A stretch of DNA of 64,000 bases from G963556115 sp963675945 (GCA_963675945.1 OY780932.1:1488001-1552000), one strand, 5' to 3'; positions 14,954 through 24,166 are shown, counted from the stretch's first letter. Numbers and translations: made by a program. The notes: generated from the letters alone by a model not told the origin.

Positions 14954-15676
14954 ATGGGTATGGCGGATCCCAAGCTTTCATTTATTCTGGCTACCTATAA
15001 CGAGAAGGAGACGATCCTCCCGTTGATTGAGCGTATTCTCAAGGTTTTAGGCGCGGATCTGGAGTTGATTCTGGTTGATGACAGCTCGCCCGACGGGACT
15101 GCGCAGTTGGTGCGTGAGCTGCAGGATAAGCGGATTACCGTGGTTGAGCGCAAGCGCGGACGCGGGCTGGCTTCGGCCTATATGCGCGGGATTATCGAGA
15201 GCCGTGGCGAGGTTATCTGCTGGATGGATGCCGATGGCTGTATGCCGGTGGAGATGGTGCCGCAGATGCTTGACCGGCTTAGTGCGGTTGATGCCGTGGT
15301 CGGTTCACGTTTTGTGGCGGGTGGGCGTGACGAACGGGATTATGTCCGGGTGCTTACCAGTAAGCTGATTACCGGCTTTGCCACTACCTTGCTCGGCTGC
15401 CATACCAAGGATATTGATAGCGGCTTTATGGTTATGAAGCGTGAGTGTCTGGATGGCGCGCTGTTCTCGCCGACCGGTTATGGTGAATACTTCATCGAAT
15501 TGGTGGCGAATCTGGAGCGTAAGGGTTACAAGGTCGAAGAGATGGGGTATGTATTTCGAGACCGGGAAGCGGGTGAGGGTGAGAGTAAGTCATTCAGCGG
15601 CTGGTTTAGGTTTTTATTTCTAGGCTGCAAGTATGGCTTGCGGGTACTACGCTGTAAGCTCTGGCCACTAGATTGA
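14954..15676 (+). CDS. Family 2 glycosyltransferase, dolichol/polyprenol phosphate sugar type
   Basis: The protein of 240 residues starts with SFILATYNEKETILPLIERIL and has ILVDDSSPDGTAQLVREL, the DD of the GT-A nucleotide site. WMDADGCMP is the metal-binding DxD-like motif. GSRFVAGG and DIDSGFMVMKRE follow, as in DPM1-type enzymes that move mannose or glucose to polyprenyl phosphate. No C-terminal membrane domain is present, so it is soluble or peripheral. It starts directly after the aminotransferase stop. Confidence 0.88.
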   Translation: MGMADPKLSFILATYNEKETILPLIERILKVLGADLELILVDDSSPDGTAQLVRELQDKRITVVERKRGRGLASAYMRGIIESRGEVICWMDADGCMPVEMVPQMLDRLSAVDAVVGSRFVAGGRDERDYVRVLTSKLITGFATTLLGCHTKDIDSGFMVMKRECLDGALFSPTGYGEYFIELVANLERKGYKVEEMGYVFRDREAGEGESKSFSGWFRFLFLGCKYGLRVLRCKLWPLD

Positions 15677-15711
15677 GATTAGGATTGATTTACCGGAAAG
15701 GATAATATTTG

Positions 15712-16113
15712 ATGCAAAAAGATCGACAGGATACTGAGGATATCTGTCTGCAGCGGGCCAAGATTATTGCCCGAATTTGTTATGAGAAGAGGATAGAGGA
15801 TGTGCGCCTGCTCGATCTGCGTACGCGGTGTCCGTATGCGGATTTCTTTGTTATTGGAACCGGGAAGAGTGCGCCGCAGATTAGGGGGGTACTCAAGGAT
15901 ATTCAGGCCGAGATGGCCAAACAGAAGTATAAATTGATCAATGAAGCGGGGCGGGGCGGTGATGATTGGGCACTAATTGATTATGGTGATGTGGTGGCGC
16001 ATATCTTCAGCTCCGCTGCGCGCGATTATTATCAGCTTGAGGAACTTTGGGCGGATGCACCGGATATAGATTTCTCAGATATTTTGCGCAAGAGTACGAA
16101 GCTTGCCGAGTAG
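15712..16113 (+). CDS. rsfS: Ribosomal silencing factor RsfS
   Basis: The ATG at 15712 (GGAAAGGATA upstream) gives 133 residues. The Iojap/RsfS core is clear: ICYEKRIEDVRLLDLRTRCPYADFFVIGTGKSAPQIRGVLKDI, then EAGRGGDDWALIDYGDVVAHIFSSAARDYYQLEELWADAP. RsfS binds ribosomal protein uL14 and keeps the subunits apart when nutrients are low. It follows the glycosyltransferase by 35 bp and ends the operon. Confidence 0.95.
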   Translation: MQKDRQDTEDICLQRAKIIARICYEKRIEDVRLLDLRTRCPYADFFVIGTGKSAPQIRGVLKDIQAEMAKQKYKLINEAGRGGDDWALIDYGDVVAHIFSSAARDYYQLEELWADAPDIDFSDILRKSTKLAE

Positions 16114-16141
16114 TTTTGACTTTTCGAGTAGATTATATGAC

Positions 16142-16172
16142 GCACAGGCAGTCTTGCCTGTGCATTTTTTTT
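16142..16172 (+). terminator. Rho-independent terminator after rsfS
   Basis: A perfect 9-bp stem (GCACAGGCA/TGCCTGTGC) with loop GTCT is followed at once by ATTTTTTTTA. It lies 28 bp after the rsfS stop and is a textbook intrinsic terminator. Confidence 0.93.
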
Positions 16173-16318
16173 ATTTGTTATGTCGTGAGATTTGGGCTTG
16201 GTGGGCATGTCTTCAATGTGTTGGTCTGCGGGTAGAGGTATTTTCTCAAGTCTGACGGGGGTAATGGTCGATACTCTCTGTAAGCTTTATTACTGGATAG
16301 ATTTGAGGATAGAACAAC

Positions 16319-17065
16319 ATGTCTGTACTGGATAGATTTGCCAAGATGCTCCTTGTCCTTGCCGTTACTCTGGCACTACTTGTATTTCTTAGCGGTTGTG
16401 CGGAAACGAATAAGCCTGTAGCGGAAGAGATGACCGTAGAGAAGAAGAATGGGGTTCGTCTTTTGGTCAAGGGTGAGCCGATTGATGTGCCTGCGCCGGA
16501 GATGGAGAATGTCAATCGTTATGCTGCGGCTCTGGAGGATAATTTACTACGGCGCTATAATAATACTCCAGGATTTGCCGGGAAGGTAGCTCAGGTACGG
16601 CTGCTGGCAGATCATGAACCGGAGTTCTCAATGGATCGTAAGAAGATCCGAATGGAATGGTCGCAGGTGGTCTTTGATCACTGGGGCAAGCGGATACCAG
16701 AATTGGAGGAGGAGTATTATGTTGTGGTCTTCGGTGACGGTAAGCCGCTGCTGCAGCGTACCCGGCCGTCGATCTCTATCGGTTTGAATAATGAGAGCGG
16801 ATACTCAGAGTTTTCCCGGGTTAGAGGCGGGAGTCTGTCTGAGATGGAGTATGTAGCGGATCCGAGGATGTTCGATAAGCCGACCAGCCAGAGTGACTCA
16901 CTCCTTGATGATAAACTCCAGTATAAAGATATAAATGCTGCACCGTATAATGAGTATGATATCGAGCCGCTGCCCCCACATAATGTACCTAAAAAACTCC
17001 GTGATCTGCCGGTGATTGAGCCGGCGGCGGATGATCTGCAGGCGGTGGTGGTGCTGAGTAAGTAG
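16319..17065 (+). CDS. Lipoprotein of unknown function
   Basis: The protein of 248 residues has an N-terminal lipoprotein signal ending in FLSGC at residues 23-27, so the cysteine is likely acylated and the mature part is periplasmic. The rest is acidic with a Pro-rich C-terminus (YDIEPLPPHNVPKKLRDLPVIEPAADD). I recognise no domain. The ATG at 16319 has GAGGA nine bases upstream. The 15 bases TACTGGATAGATTTG occur just before the gene (16291) and again inside it (16327), a small direct repeat over the start. Confidence 0.8.
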   Translation: MSVLDRFAKMLLVLAVTLALLVFLSGCAETNKPVAEEMTVEKKNGVRLLVKGEPIDVPAPEMENVNRYAAALEDNLLRRYNNTPGFAGKVAQVRLLADHEPEFSMDRKKIRMEWSQVVFDHWGKRIPELEEEYYVVVFGDGKPLLQRTRPSISIGLNNESGYSEFSRVRGGSLSEMEYVADPRMFDKPTSQSDSLLDDKLQYKDINAAPYNEYDIEPLPPHNVPKKLRDLPVIEPAADDLQAVVVLSK

Positions 17066-17122
17066 GCGTTAGTAATAGAACTCTGCTACTCGTTATTGTA
17101 TATCGAAGAAAGATCAGAATTG

Positions 17123-17151
17123 TTCAGCCGGTAGCACCGCTACCGGCTGAA
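17123..17151. terminator. Bidirectional hairpin between lipoprotein and metal permease genes
   Basis: A perfect 13-bp stem (TTCAGCCGGTAGC and its complement) with a 3-nt loop lies between the convergent genes. It includes the last codons and the stop of the permease on the minus strand. The T-tract on either side is poor. Confidence 0.6.
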
Positions 17152-18011
17152 TTACGTATGAGCTGAAGACGGTTATAGAGCAGGCTGAGTAGAAACCAGC
17201 CAAAGGCGACCAGGATAATTGTTGCTCCGGTGGCGGTATTTGCCCATTCCTGAGCTGAGATCCAGAGTCCAAGCAGGGAGGAACTGAGGCTGACCAGCAG
17301 CGCCCACCAGAGCATCGCTCCGGCACTTCGGGAGAGATTCCGCGCGGTGGCGGCGGGGACGATGAGCATGGCGGTGACCAGGAGTACCCCTACCGCCCAA
17401 ACCGAGAAGATTACTACCAGTGAGAGAAGTATGGCAAAGCTGTACTGGTAGTAGGCGACTTGTACCTTATGGGTCTTGGCGAGGGTCTGGTTCAGGCCGA
17501 TATAGATCATACTGTTGTAGCTGAGTATCTGGAAGATTAGTAGCGCGAGGAAGAGGCCGAAGAGTATCCAGATATCCAGCTCATTAATGGTTAGAATATC
17601 TCCGTATAAAAACTGCTGCATATTCCGCGCTATACCCTGATTACGGCTGACTACCGCCAGGCCGAAGGCGATCGCCGCGGAGAAGAAGACTCCGATGACC
17701 GTATCATTGGAGAGCTTGCTGCGCCGGTGGGTAAGCATTATACCCAGACCTACTATTACCCCGAATAGCGGCATACTCAGGTGCGGGCTGATGGCGAAGA
17801 TGATGCCTAGAGCCACCCCGGCGAAGGCTGAGTGGCTTATCGCATCGGCGAAGAAGGCCATTCTAAAATTAACAACCTGTACTCCCATGGCTGCGGTCAT
17901 CGGTGCGAGCAGGATAAGTCCGAGGAGTGCTTGCTGCATAAAGCCGAATTGGAAGACTTCAAAGGGTAGAATTAGCGCTATAATATTATAGATAAAATCC
18001 AGACTAGGCAT
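17124..18011 (-). CDS. Metal ABC transporter permease, ZnuB/MntB family
   Basis: The start was placed at ATG 18009-18011, overlapping the ATPase stop by 8 bp (ATGCCTAG); the longer frame to 18206 is antisense-like sequence over the ATPase gene. The protein of 295 residues has at least eight hydrophobic helices, with ADAISHSAFAGVALG near residue 70, the coupling motif of ABC-3 permeases for Zn2+ or Mn2+. Its C-terminus is encoded in the terminator hairpin. No substrate-binding protein gene lies next to it, which is unusual; it may be elsewhere. Confidence 0.9.
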   Translation of the reverse strand: MPSLDFIYNIIALILPFEVFQFGFMQQALLGLILLAPMTAAMGVQVVNFRMAFFADAISHSAFAGVALGIIFAISPHLSMPLFGVIVGLGIMLTHRRSKLSNDTVIGVFFSAAIAFGLAVVSRNQGIARNMQQFLYGDILTINELDIWILFGLFLALLIFQILSYNSMIYIGLNQTLAKTHKVQVAYYQYSFAILLSLVVIFSVWAVGVLLVTAMLIVPAATARNLSRSAGAMLWWALLVSLSSSLLGLWISAQEWANTATGATIILVAFGWFLLSLLYNRLQLIRNSAGSGATG

Positions 18012-18828
18012 TATTCCCGGCCTCCTTTTGCTGGCAGTTCCGGCAGCAGGGCCCGTCGCAGGCGCCTTGCCTCCCGGAGAGAGCGTTCTGGTTGACCAGT
18101 CCCATATGCAGTCCAAAGAGTTTGGTAAGGGTCTCGGTGGAGAGGGTATCTTCCGGGGCGCCTTCGGCGATGACTTGCTGATTGAGACAGATGACATGGG
18201 TGGCATGGTGGCTGACGGTGGAGAGGTCGTGCTCTACGCTCAACTGAGTAAATTGGCGTTCTTGTCGCAGTTCGTCGAGGAGTTCGCAGAAGACTCTGGC
18301 GCCGCTGACATCCACACCTGCTGCCACCTCATCAAGTACGAGCAGTTCTGGATTTTGCCCCAAAGCCAGGGCAAGGAGTACCCGCTGAAATTCCCCTCCG
18401 GAGAGGTCTCCAAGTTGCTTACGCAAAAGATTTTCAGCATGTACCGCCTTGAGCAACTCTGCGGCTTGCTCCTTAAATTGCTTTCTGATACCAAAGAATA
18501 TCGGGGTACGCTGTTTGCCTATAGACATGAATTCGAGGACTGTCAGCGGGAGGTTTCGATCAAAATCCAAACGCTGGGGGACATAACCGATTGCGAGGCT
18601 GCTGCCGTTTTGGGGAAAGGTTGGAATATGTCCTTGATATGGGAGTTGTCCGAGCAGGGCGAGTAAGAGTGTGGTCTTGCCGGCACCGTTGGGCCCGACG
18701 ACGGCTGTCCAGCTGCCACGGGGAACTCTGGCTGCGATATCTCTGAGGATGGTAGTGCCGCTCAGTATGACCGTGACTCTGCTAAAATTCAGAATATCCG
18801 GATGGTCAAGGCTCTTATCTAAAGGCAT
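18004..18828 (-). CDS. Metal ABC transporter ATP-binding protein with Cys-rich tail
   Basis: The ABC ATPase shows GPNGAGKTTLL (Walker A), YVPQRLDFD (Q-loop), LSGGEFQRVLLALAL (signature), LLVLDEV (Walker B; the catalytic Glu is present) and SVEHDLSTV (H-loop His). I used the ATG at 18828; a TTG at 18867, four bases after the upstream stop, is an in-frame alternative. The last 20 residues contain five cysteines in CDGPCCRNC and nearby, which ordinary family members lack. That suggests metal sensing or storage. It pairs with the permease gene, whose start overlaps its stop. Confidence 0.9.
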   Translation of the reverse strand: MPLDKSLDHPDILNFSRVTVILSGTTILRDIAARVPRGSWTAVVGPNGAGKTTLLLALLGQLPYQGHIPTFPQNGSSLAIGYVPQRLDFDRNLPLTVLEFMSIGKQRTPIFFGIRKQFKEQAAELLKAVHAENLLRKQLGDLSGGEFQRVLLALALGQNPELLVLDEVAAGVDVSGARVFCELLDELRQERQFTQLSVEHDLSTVSHHATHVICLNQQVIAEGAPEDTLSTETLTKLFGLHMGLVNQNALSGRQGACDGPCCRNCQQKEAGNNA

Positions 18829-18870
18829 CAGCTTCTTTCTCGGTAATAGTTGAGTACGCTGCCGCAAATT

Positions 18871-19377
18871 TTACTCTGGATCATCGGAAAATATTTTCAG
18901 CCACTCCTCGACTTCGTCTGCAGAGAGTACTTCGGGTTTGTCTTCAGAATAATTATAAGCATTAGGCGCTGGCGTACCAACTAAAAACTCTTTAATAAAC
19001 TTTTCACTGTCGATTATCTGTATACGGTGCTGCCGGAGTGTGGCGGCGAGGGCGCGATCGGAGGTTACGGCAAGAGTGCGCTGGTTGCTGGTTTTGGCAC
19101 GGGCGTACTCCAGGATGAGGGTGTCGGCTTTCTTGCCGCTGCCGGGGAACCTGATCCTCAGATTCTGCAAGGTGGATTCGCTCCGCGATAATCCTCCGTC
19201 CATGAACACAGTACATTGTTTGCGTTTTTGTCCGAGTGCGGCCGCCAACAGACGAATGCTCTCGTCCTGGGCATATTTGATGTCAGTTTTGCCTTTGAAG
19301 AGCTGGAGAGTCCGGTGCCACTTGTGAAAGAGGTTGAAGCCGTCTATCCATATCTGATTGAAGCGATGTTTTGCCAT
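18871..19377 (-). CDS. NYN-domain (YacP-like) putative ribonuclease
   Basis: The protein of 168 residues has WIDGFNLFHKWHRT near the start, TVFMDGGLSRS in the middle, and ADTLILEYARAKTS followed by LAVTSDRALAATLRQ. The Asp of the first segment and later Asp residues are those that bind metal in the PIN-like NYN fold. YacP (Rae1) of Bacillus cleaves mRNA at the ribosome; whether this protein does so is not known. It lies between the RNase HII-like gene and the metal transporter in one direction. Confidence 0.8.
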   Translation of the reverse strand: MAKHRFNQIWIDGFNLFHKWHRTLQLFKGKTDIKYAQDESIRLLAAALGQKRKQCTVFMDGGLSRSESTLQNLRIRFPGSGKKADTLILEYARAKTSNQRTLAVTSDRALAATLRQHRIQIIDSEKFIKEFLVGTPAPNAYNYSEDKPEVLSADEVEEWLKIFSDDPE

Positions 19378-19386
19378 TAGCGGTTC

Positions 19387-20340
19387 CTATCTAGCGCGCC
19401 AGAGTATCTCCTTGGTCAGTCCATCTTTATTCAACAGTCCGGTGATATCTTGGTAGAAGCGTTTGGCGTCTTGAGGGTAACCGGCGGTGGCGCGGAGATT
19501 CGGGAGGAGCTGTGAAAAGTAGGTATTGAAGCTGTCCATGAATATTTCTCTGAGGAATTTTGAGAAGATACTGGCTAAAGCTACGCTAAATTCGTTTTGG
19601 TCTGCTTTGGGGAGGAATTCAACCGTGATTTTGTCGGAAATTTTGTAGAGCGAGGAAGCGGCTCCTTCTCTGATGGTCTCTATCCAGGCACCGTCCAGTA
19701 GTTGGGAGAGGAAGGGAGCATAATAGTCTCTGCCTCCCTGTTTGTCAATTTTGATCATGATTGCATGATTATTGAAGGTAGTAATAATGTTCTGTATGAG
19801 TTTGCCGATTTGGAGTAAAGTTACCTCAGATTTATTGAGTTCCTGCGTAAATAAGCGGTTGAGCATTTTAGCGCTGAGGATACAGGTATGACAATGACAA
19901 AAACGTGCTTCTTTATTATTGATGTCAATTATGGGTGATGAATTAAAGTTTAATCTGTCATCATTAATTTCATAATTGAGGTCATTTTTAAACCATGGAC
20001 TCTCGGCTATTGTCTCTATATCCTTTTCGGCCTGTAGTAGAGTCAGCAGGGAGTACAGGCTCGTAGGCAGCGGTTCTGGCCGAAGTTCCCGGCAGAAAGC
20101 TGCCACCGTATGTTTTAAACCCTCTAACCCCGTAGCGGAATAAGCTATTTTACTATCAGCGACCAGAAGACGTGAGTCTTTTGCTTGGCGTTTGTGGGTG
20201 CAACTCTGAGCGAAGACCTCCCAGAGCGAGGGAACGGGTTTGTCTGGAGTGTGGAGCGGGAGATTGAAAGCTGTAGCGGAGACTACGAGTGGGCCAAGTT
20301 TTGGTCCAAGCCCTGCTTCATCGATACCTGCTATTATCAC
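19387..20340 (-). CDS. RNase HII-like protein, enlarged
   Basis: The frame begins with GTG at 20338-20340 behind GAGG, and gives 317 residues. The opening IIAGIDEAGLGPKLGPLVVSA is that of RNase HII, with the catalytic Asp and Glu; DSRLLVADSKIAYS matches the next family block. KIDKQGGRDYYAPFL supplies another Asp, and SVALASIFSKFLREIFMD the last helix; GYPQDAKRF ends the fold. A typical RNase HII has about 200 residues, and here an insert of about 100 residues (AEKDIETIAE to CHCHTCILSAKML) carries a Cys/His cluster. It is either a diverged rnhB or a separate subfamily. Confidence 0.8.
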   Translation of the reverse strand: MIIAGIDEAGLGPKLGPLVVSATAFNLPLHTPDKPVPSLWEVFAQSCTHKRQAKDSRLLVADSKIAYSATGLEGLKHTVAAFCRELRPEPLPTSLYSLLTLLQAEKDIETIAESPWFKNDLNYEINDDRLNFNSSPIIDINNKEARFCHCHTCILSAKMLNRLFTQELNKSEVTLLQIGKLIQNIITTFNNHAIMIKIDKQGGRDYYAPFLSQLLDGAWIETIREGAASSLYKISDKITVEFLPKADQNEFSVALASIFSKFLREIFMDSFNTYFSQLLPNLRATAGYPQDAKRFYQDITGLLNKDGLTKEILWRAR

Positions 20341-20358
20341 GGTTGCCTCATTTATTTT

Positions 20359-21963
20359 CTAGGAAAGGATAGAATTGGCGGTGACAGTACTTTCGCGTAA
20401 GATCTGCGCGTCAAAACTGATATGAGTGCGGACACGCTCAGGGTGTTGTAGATCGCCACGTTCGTAGACCCGGTTGAAGGCTGCGAAGACTTCTGGATCA
20501 ACCTGTGTGCCACTGACTTCCTTGAGGATTTGGATGGCTTTCTTTGCAGATTGTCCGCTTCTGTAGGTGCGGTTGCTGGTTATGGCGTCAAAGGTATCGG
20601 CAACTGCAAGTATGCGCGCCGTCAGCGGTATCTTATCTCCGGCAATACCTGTGGGATAACCGCCACCGCCGAAGCGTTCATGATGATATTTGGTAGCAAG
20701 GGCAACATCCTTTACCGATGCCAGCCCCTTGAGCTCCGGCATCTTGATGATGATGTCGGCGCCGATCTGTGGGTGTTGTTTGATAAAGTCGAATTCCTCT
20801 GTTGTCAACTCCCCTGAACTGCAGAGTACGGATTCGGGAACACCGATTTTACCGATATCATGGAGTAGACCCGCCAGCTCTACCACAGTGCGTTCCTCTT
20901 CACTCAGATTTAGCTCGTCTGCAACCATCAGCGCATAACAGGTGACCCGTTCCGAATGCCCCTTGGTGTATTTGTCTTTGGCCTCTATTGAGGCGGCGAG
21001 TGCCAGCATAGAGCCGTGGAAGACCTTCTCCAGACCTGCATGCAGGCGGGTCTTCTCGATAGCTTCTCCTATCTGATGCCCGGCAGCGGCGAGAACGGCA
21101 AGATTGTTCTGGTCGGTCTCAGGGTCGTATTCACCTTCGGTCTCGGTATAGATAACGCCCAGGCTCCCGCCGCGCTTATGCAGGGGGACGCACATTATTC
21201 GGGTGATGGCGTTGGATTTGTCAGCAGTAAAGACCTGCTTGCTGTCAATTACCAATGATTCTTCCGAATTTATGACGTGCCTGATAATATTGGCGCTGAC
21301 CGGGAAGACGTCTTTGGCTTTATCTGCCAGTCCCTGAGCATTCTTGCAGCCAACGAGATCAAGAACCTTGTTGTTCGGATTGATAAAGACTACGGCGCAG
21401 CGACAAGGCTTGGCCAGCTCGAAGACCACATTGAGTGCACAATTGACTATCTCTTCTTCATTTTGAGCCGCAAACAGACGACTGGCCAGGGTGCAGATAG
21501 TGTTGAACTGGGTAGCCAGTTCGGTTATATCCATAGTTACATTTCGAGTATCGGCGATAGGCCCTTTGGCACGGTTGAATTTGTAGGCGTAGGCCGCATT
21601 AGCGGAAAGCATGGTGCTCTGGGCGCGACTCTGCAAATTTACCTGAGATTTTATATTGGGTTGTTCGGAGCCAGCGATACAACTGAATTCGATCCGGTTG
21701 TTACCGAGGCGTATAGTGTCTTCGTGGTTGATCTCTACCTGATCATTTATGGCTATGCCGTTATGGAAGGCATCATTGGTGTAATCTATGTCTTTTACTA
21801 CAAGTCTGTAGCGTTTATTGAACTCAACGGTACAGCGAGAGCAAATTTCATCTTTTATTGGTGAAGATTCAACGTTGCCAGTGATCACGCGATCATCTGG
21901 CTGCTCAATCGAGTCGGTACTCTTGTCCTCACTATTTGAATTAACCGCTTTATAATTCATCAT
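20359..21963 (-). CDS. HD-GYP cyclic-di-GMP phosphodiesterase with FHA-like and GAF domains
   Basis: The protein of 534 residues has an N-terminal FHA-like part (FHNGIAINDQVEINHEDTIRLGNNRIEFSC, residues about 65-100), a GAF domain (about 140-310) and a C-terminal HD-GYP domain. Its motifs are HSERVTCYALMVADEL, GLLHDIGKIGVPESVL, HHERFGGGGYPTG and DTFDAITSNRTYR. All metal-binding His and Asp residues and the GYP triplet are present, so it probably hydrolyses c-di-GMP. Tandem ATGs at 21958-21963 start it with only a weak ribosome site. It is divergent from recN. Confidence 0.92.
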   Translation of the reverse strand: MMNYKAVNSNSEDKSTDSIEQPDDRVITGNVESSPIKDEICSRCTVEFNKRYRLVVKDIDYTNDAFHNGIAINDQVEINHEDTIRLGNNRIEFSCIAGSEQPNIKSQVNLQSRAQSTMLSANAAYAYKFNRAKGPIADTRNVTMDITELATQFNTICTLASRLFAAQNEEEIVNCALNVVFELAKPCRCAVVFINPNNKVLDLVGCKNAQGLADKAKDVFPVSANIIRHVINSEESLVIDSKQVFTADKSNAITRIMCVPLHKRGGSLGVIYTETEGEYDPETDQNNLAVLAAAGHQIGEAIEKTRLHAGLEKVFHGSMLALAASIEAKDKYTKGHSERVTCYALMVADELNLSEEERTVVELAGLLHDIGKIGVPESVLCSSGELTTEEFDFIKQHPQIGADIIIKMPELKGLASVKDVALATKYHHERFGGGGYPTGIAGDKIPLTARILAVADTFDAITSNRTYRSGQSAKKAIQILKEVSGTQVDPEVFAAFNRVYERGDLQHPERVRTHISFDAQILRESTVTANSILS

Positions 21964-22456
21964 CGATTTTATGCATTAGTTGCATAGTAATATTAGAAAT
22001 ATGGTCTGACCCCGGTCTGATAATTTATATTATACATCCTAGGGATCCTATTACATGCTCGTACTCGTCCTTTTTATTATACCTTTACAAACAGTGAATA
22101 ATATACAATGAAATAGGAATTATACAAGGGGTAAGTTCTGATAATACTCAATATTCTCCGGATAAATTGAGTATGACATAGATTGCTGGAGGGGTTATTG
22201 CCTAAAAATACAGCGAATATTTGGGTAAGGCTGATTAAAAAATAATTTAACATTTTAAGATAATTTTTGGAAAATCAATTAACTATATACATTATCCCGG
22301 TGATAAAGCAGTAGTACTGTGATTAAAATTAATAATAATGTGAATTTTGACTGTAGAATAATATCTGGGTAAAAGTATAATACGACGTTGAAGATGGTTG
22401 CTGGAAATTTTTAGTGTAGGGTTACCGTAAGGGCTGGATACAGCTGCGTGAAGTGT
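21964..22456. other. Intergenic region between the HD-GYP gene and recN
   Basis: About 490 bp of AT-rich DNA between divergent genes. It has one 9-bp inverted repeat (ATACTCAAT at 22144-22152, ATTGAGTAT at 22166-22174) with a 13-nt spacer that may be an operator. No ORF or obvious consensus promoter is seen. Confidence 0.5.
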
Positions 22457-24166
22457 ATGCTTGAAGAGTTATATCTCAATAATATGGTTATTTTTGATGA
22501 GGCCGTGATGCGCTTCTCCGCCGGGTTAAATGTGATCTCGGGGGAGACCGGGGCGGGTAAGAGTCTGGTCGCGGGAGCTATTGGGCTGGCGCTTGGAGCC
22601 AGAGCCAGTAACGAATTGATTCGTACTGGGAGTGAGCAGGCGAGTGTGAGTGCAGTCTTCTCTCCGGCCAGAGAGTCGGTCTGGGAGTTGCTTGAGGCAG
22701 AGCTCGGTTTGGCGACGGGGAACTCTGAAGGCTTGATCTTTGAACGGCGCCTCTCCCGAAAGAAGTCAAGCCGGATGCTGGTAGCAGGGAAGCCGGTTAC
22801 AGCAGTGACGGCGCAGACCTTAGCGGATGCACTCTTGGATATTGCGGCGCAGAATGAGCACACCCAACTAGCAGATCCGGGGTATCAGCGGCGTCTCCTT
22901 GACCGCTATGGTGCGGTCAAGACGGCTGCGTATACTGAGGTATACACCAAAGCCGCTCAGATACTCAGGCGTATTGATAACGGGAACGCTGATTTGCAGA
23001 AACACCAGCGGGAACTCGAGCGTATAGAGCATAGGCTGAAAAAAATTGCCGATTTTGCACCCTATCCGGAGTTGGATCAGGGTATTGAAGAGCGTATTGA
23101 GGCGGTGTCTGAAGCTGAAAACATTACCGAACTGGCAGAGGAAGCGGTTGATTGTCTTTACGAGGGAGAGGGAGCGGTGCTCGGGAGATTGGCGACGCTA
23201 CTCCGGACCTCAGCGCGTTATGCTGAGTTGTCCCCACGGCTGGCGGCTGCGGCAGCAACTCTGGAGGAAGCGGTGGCGCTCTTGGATGATGCGGCTCGCG
23301 CTTATCGTGAGGTTGCCGAGGAGCAGGAGTATTCTGCAGCCGATTTGGATAAGCTGATTGAACGGGCGGAGGGGTTGAAAGCTCTGGGCAGGCTGCTGGA
23401 GGTGGATACGGCTGAAAATCTATATGCAAATGTGATCCAGCGACGTGCTGAACTCATTGCTCAACGTGATGAACTCGCTCTCTGGCAGATAAGTACCGAA
23501 GAGCTGGAGCAGGAGTTGAACATACTGTTACCGGAACTCATAAGCGAGGGCGAGAAGTTGAGTGCGGCGCGGGAGCAAGCCGGCAAGAAGCTCTCCAAGG
23601 TTATAAGCCGTGAGCTCAAAGAGCTGGGTATGGAGAATGCCGACTTTGAAGTAGTACTGAGGCGGAATTATAAATCTGGGGCTGTGCCGCGGGAGATTCT
23701 GGCGCAGGTGGGCGCGGAAGGTTTTGATGAGGTCGGTTTTATGATTACCCCGAATCCGGGCGAAGCGGCGTCGAGTATTGCCGAGACCGCTTCCGGAGGT
23801 GAGGCTTCCAGGGCGATGCTGGCAATAAAGTCGGCGTTGGCGACGGTCTATGCGCCGGAGACCTTGCTCTTTGATGAGATAGATACCGGGGTTGGCGGGA
23901 GGCTGGGGGATGTACTCGGCAAGAAGCTTTATGAACTCTCGCTGGAGCGACAGGTGATCGTGATTACCCATCTGCCGCAGATTGCTGCGTATGCCGATAC
24001 CCATTTACAGGTAACCAAGGTAAGCAAGAATAAACGGACTCTGGCACAGGTACAGGAATTAGGAACCGAGGAACGGGTTGAGGAGATAGCTCAGATGATC
24101 AACGGCAAGGCTGCTACCGAAACTACTCGGGCGCAGGCGCGGGAGATGCTGGCTAAACGCGGTTAA
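22457..24166 (+). CDS. recN: DNA repair protein RecN
   Basis: The protein of 569 residues is an SMC-like ATPase: NVISGETGAGKSLVAGAIGLALG (Walker A) near residue 30, long coiled-coil arms, TASGGEASRAMLAIKSAL (signature) and LLFDEIDTGVGGRLGDVL (Walker B) near residue 475. It has normal RecN length. RecN gathers DNA ends during double-strand break repair. The start at ATG 22457 (MLEELYLNN) matches the usual RecN beginning; an in-frame GTG at 22448 is possible. No clear SOS box was found. Confidence 0.95.
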   Translation: MLEELYLNNMVIFDEAVMRFSAGLNVISGETGAGKSLVAGAIGLALGARASNELIRTGSEQASVSAVFSPARESVWELLEAELGLATGNSEGLIFERRLSRKKSSRMLVAGKPVTAVTAQTLADALLDIAAQNEHTQLADPGYQRRLLDRYGAVKTAAYTEVYTKAAQILRRIDNGNADLQKHQRELERIEHRLKKIADFAPYPELDQGIEERIEAVSEAENITELAEEAVDCLYEGEGAVLGRLATLLRTSARYAELSPRLAAAAATLEEAVALLDDAARAYREVAEEQEYSAADLDKLIERAEGLKALGRLLEVDTAENLYANVIQRRAELIAQRDELALWQISTEELEQELNILLPELISEGEKLSAAREQAGKKLSKVISRELKELGMENADFEVVLRRNYKSGAVPREILAQVGAEGFDEVGFMITPNPGEAASSIAETASGGEASRAMLAIKSALATVYAPETLLFDEIDTGVGGRLGDVLGKKLYELSLERQVIVITHLPQIAAYADTHLQVTKVSKNKRTLAQVQELGTEERVEEIAQMINGKAATETTRAQAREMLAKRG

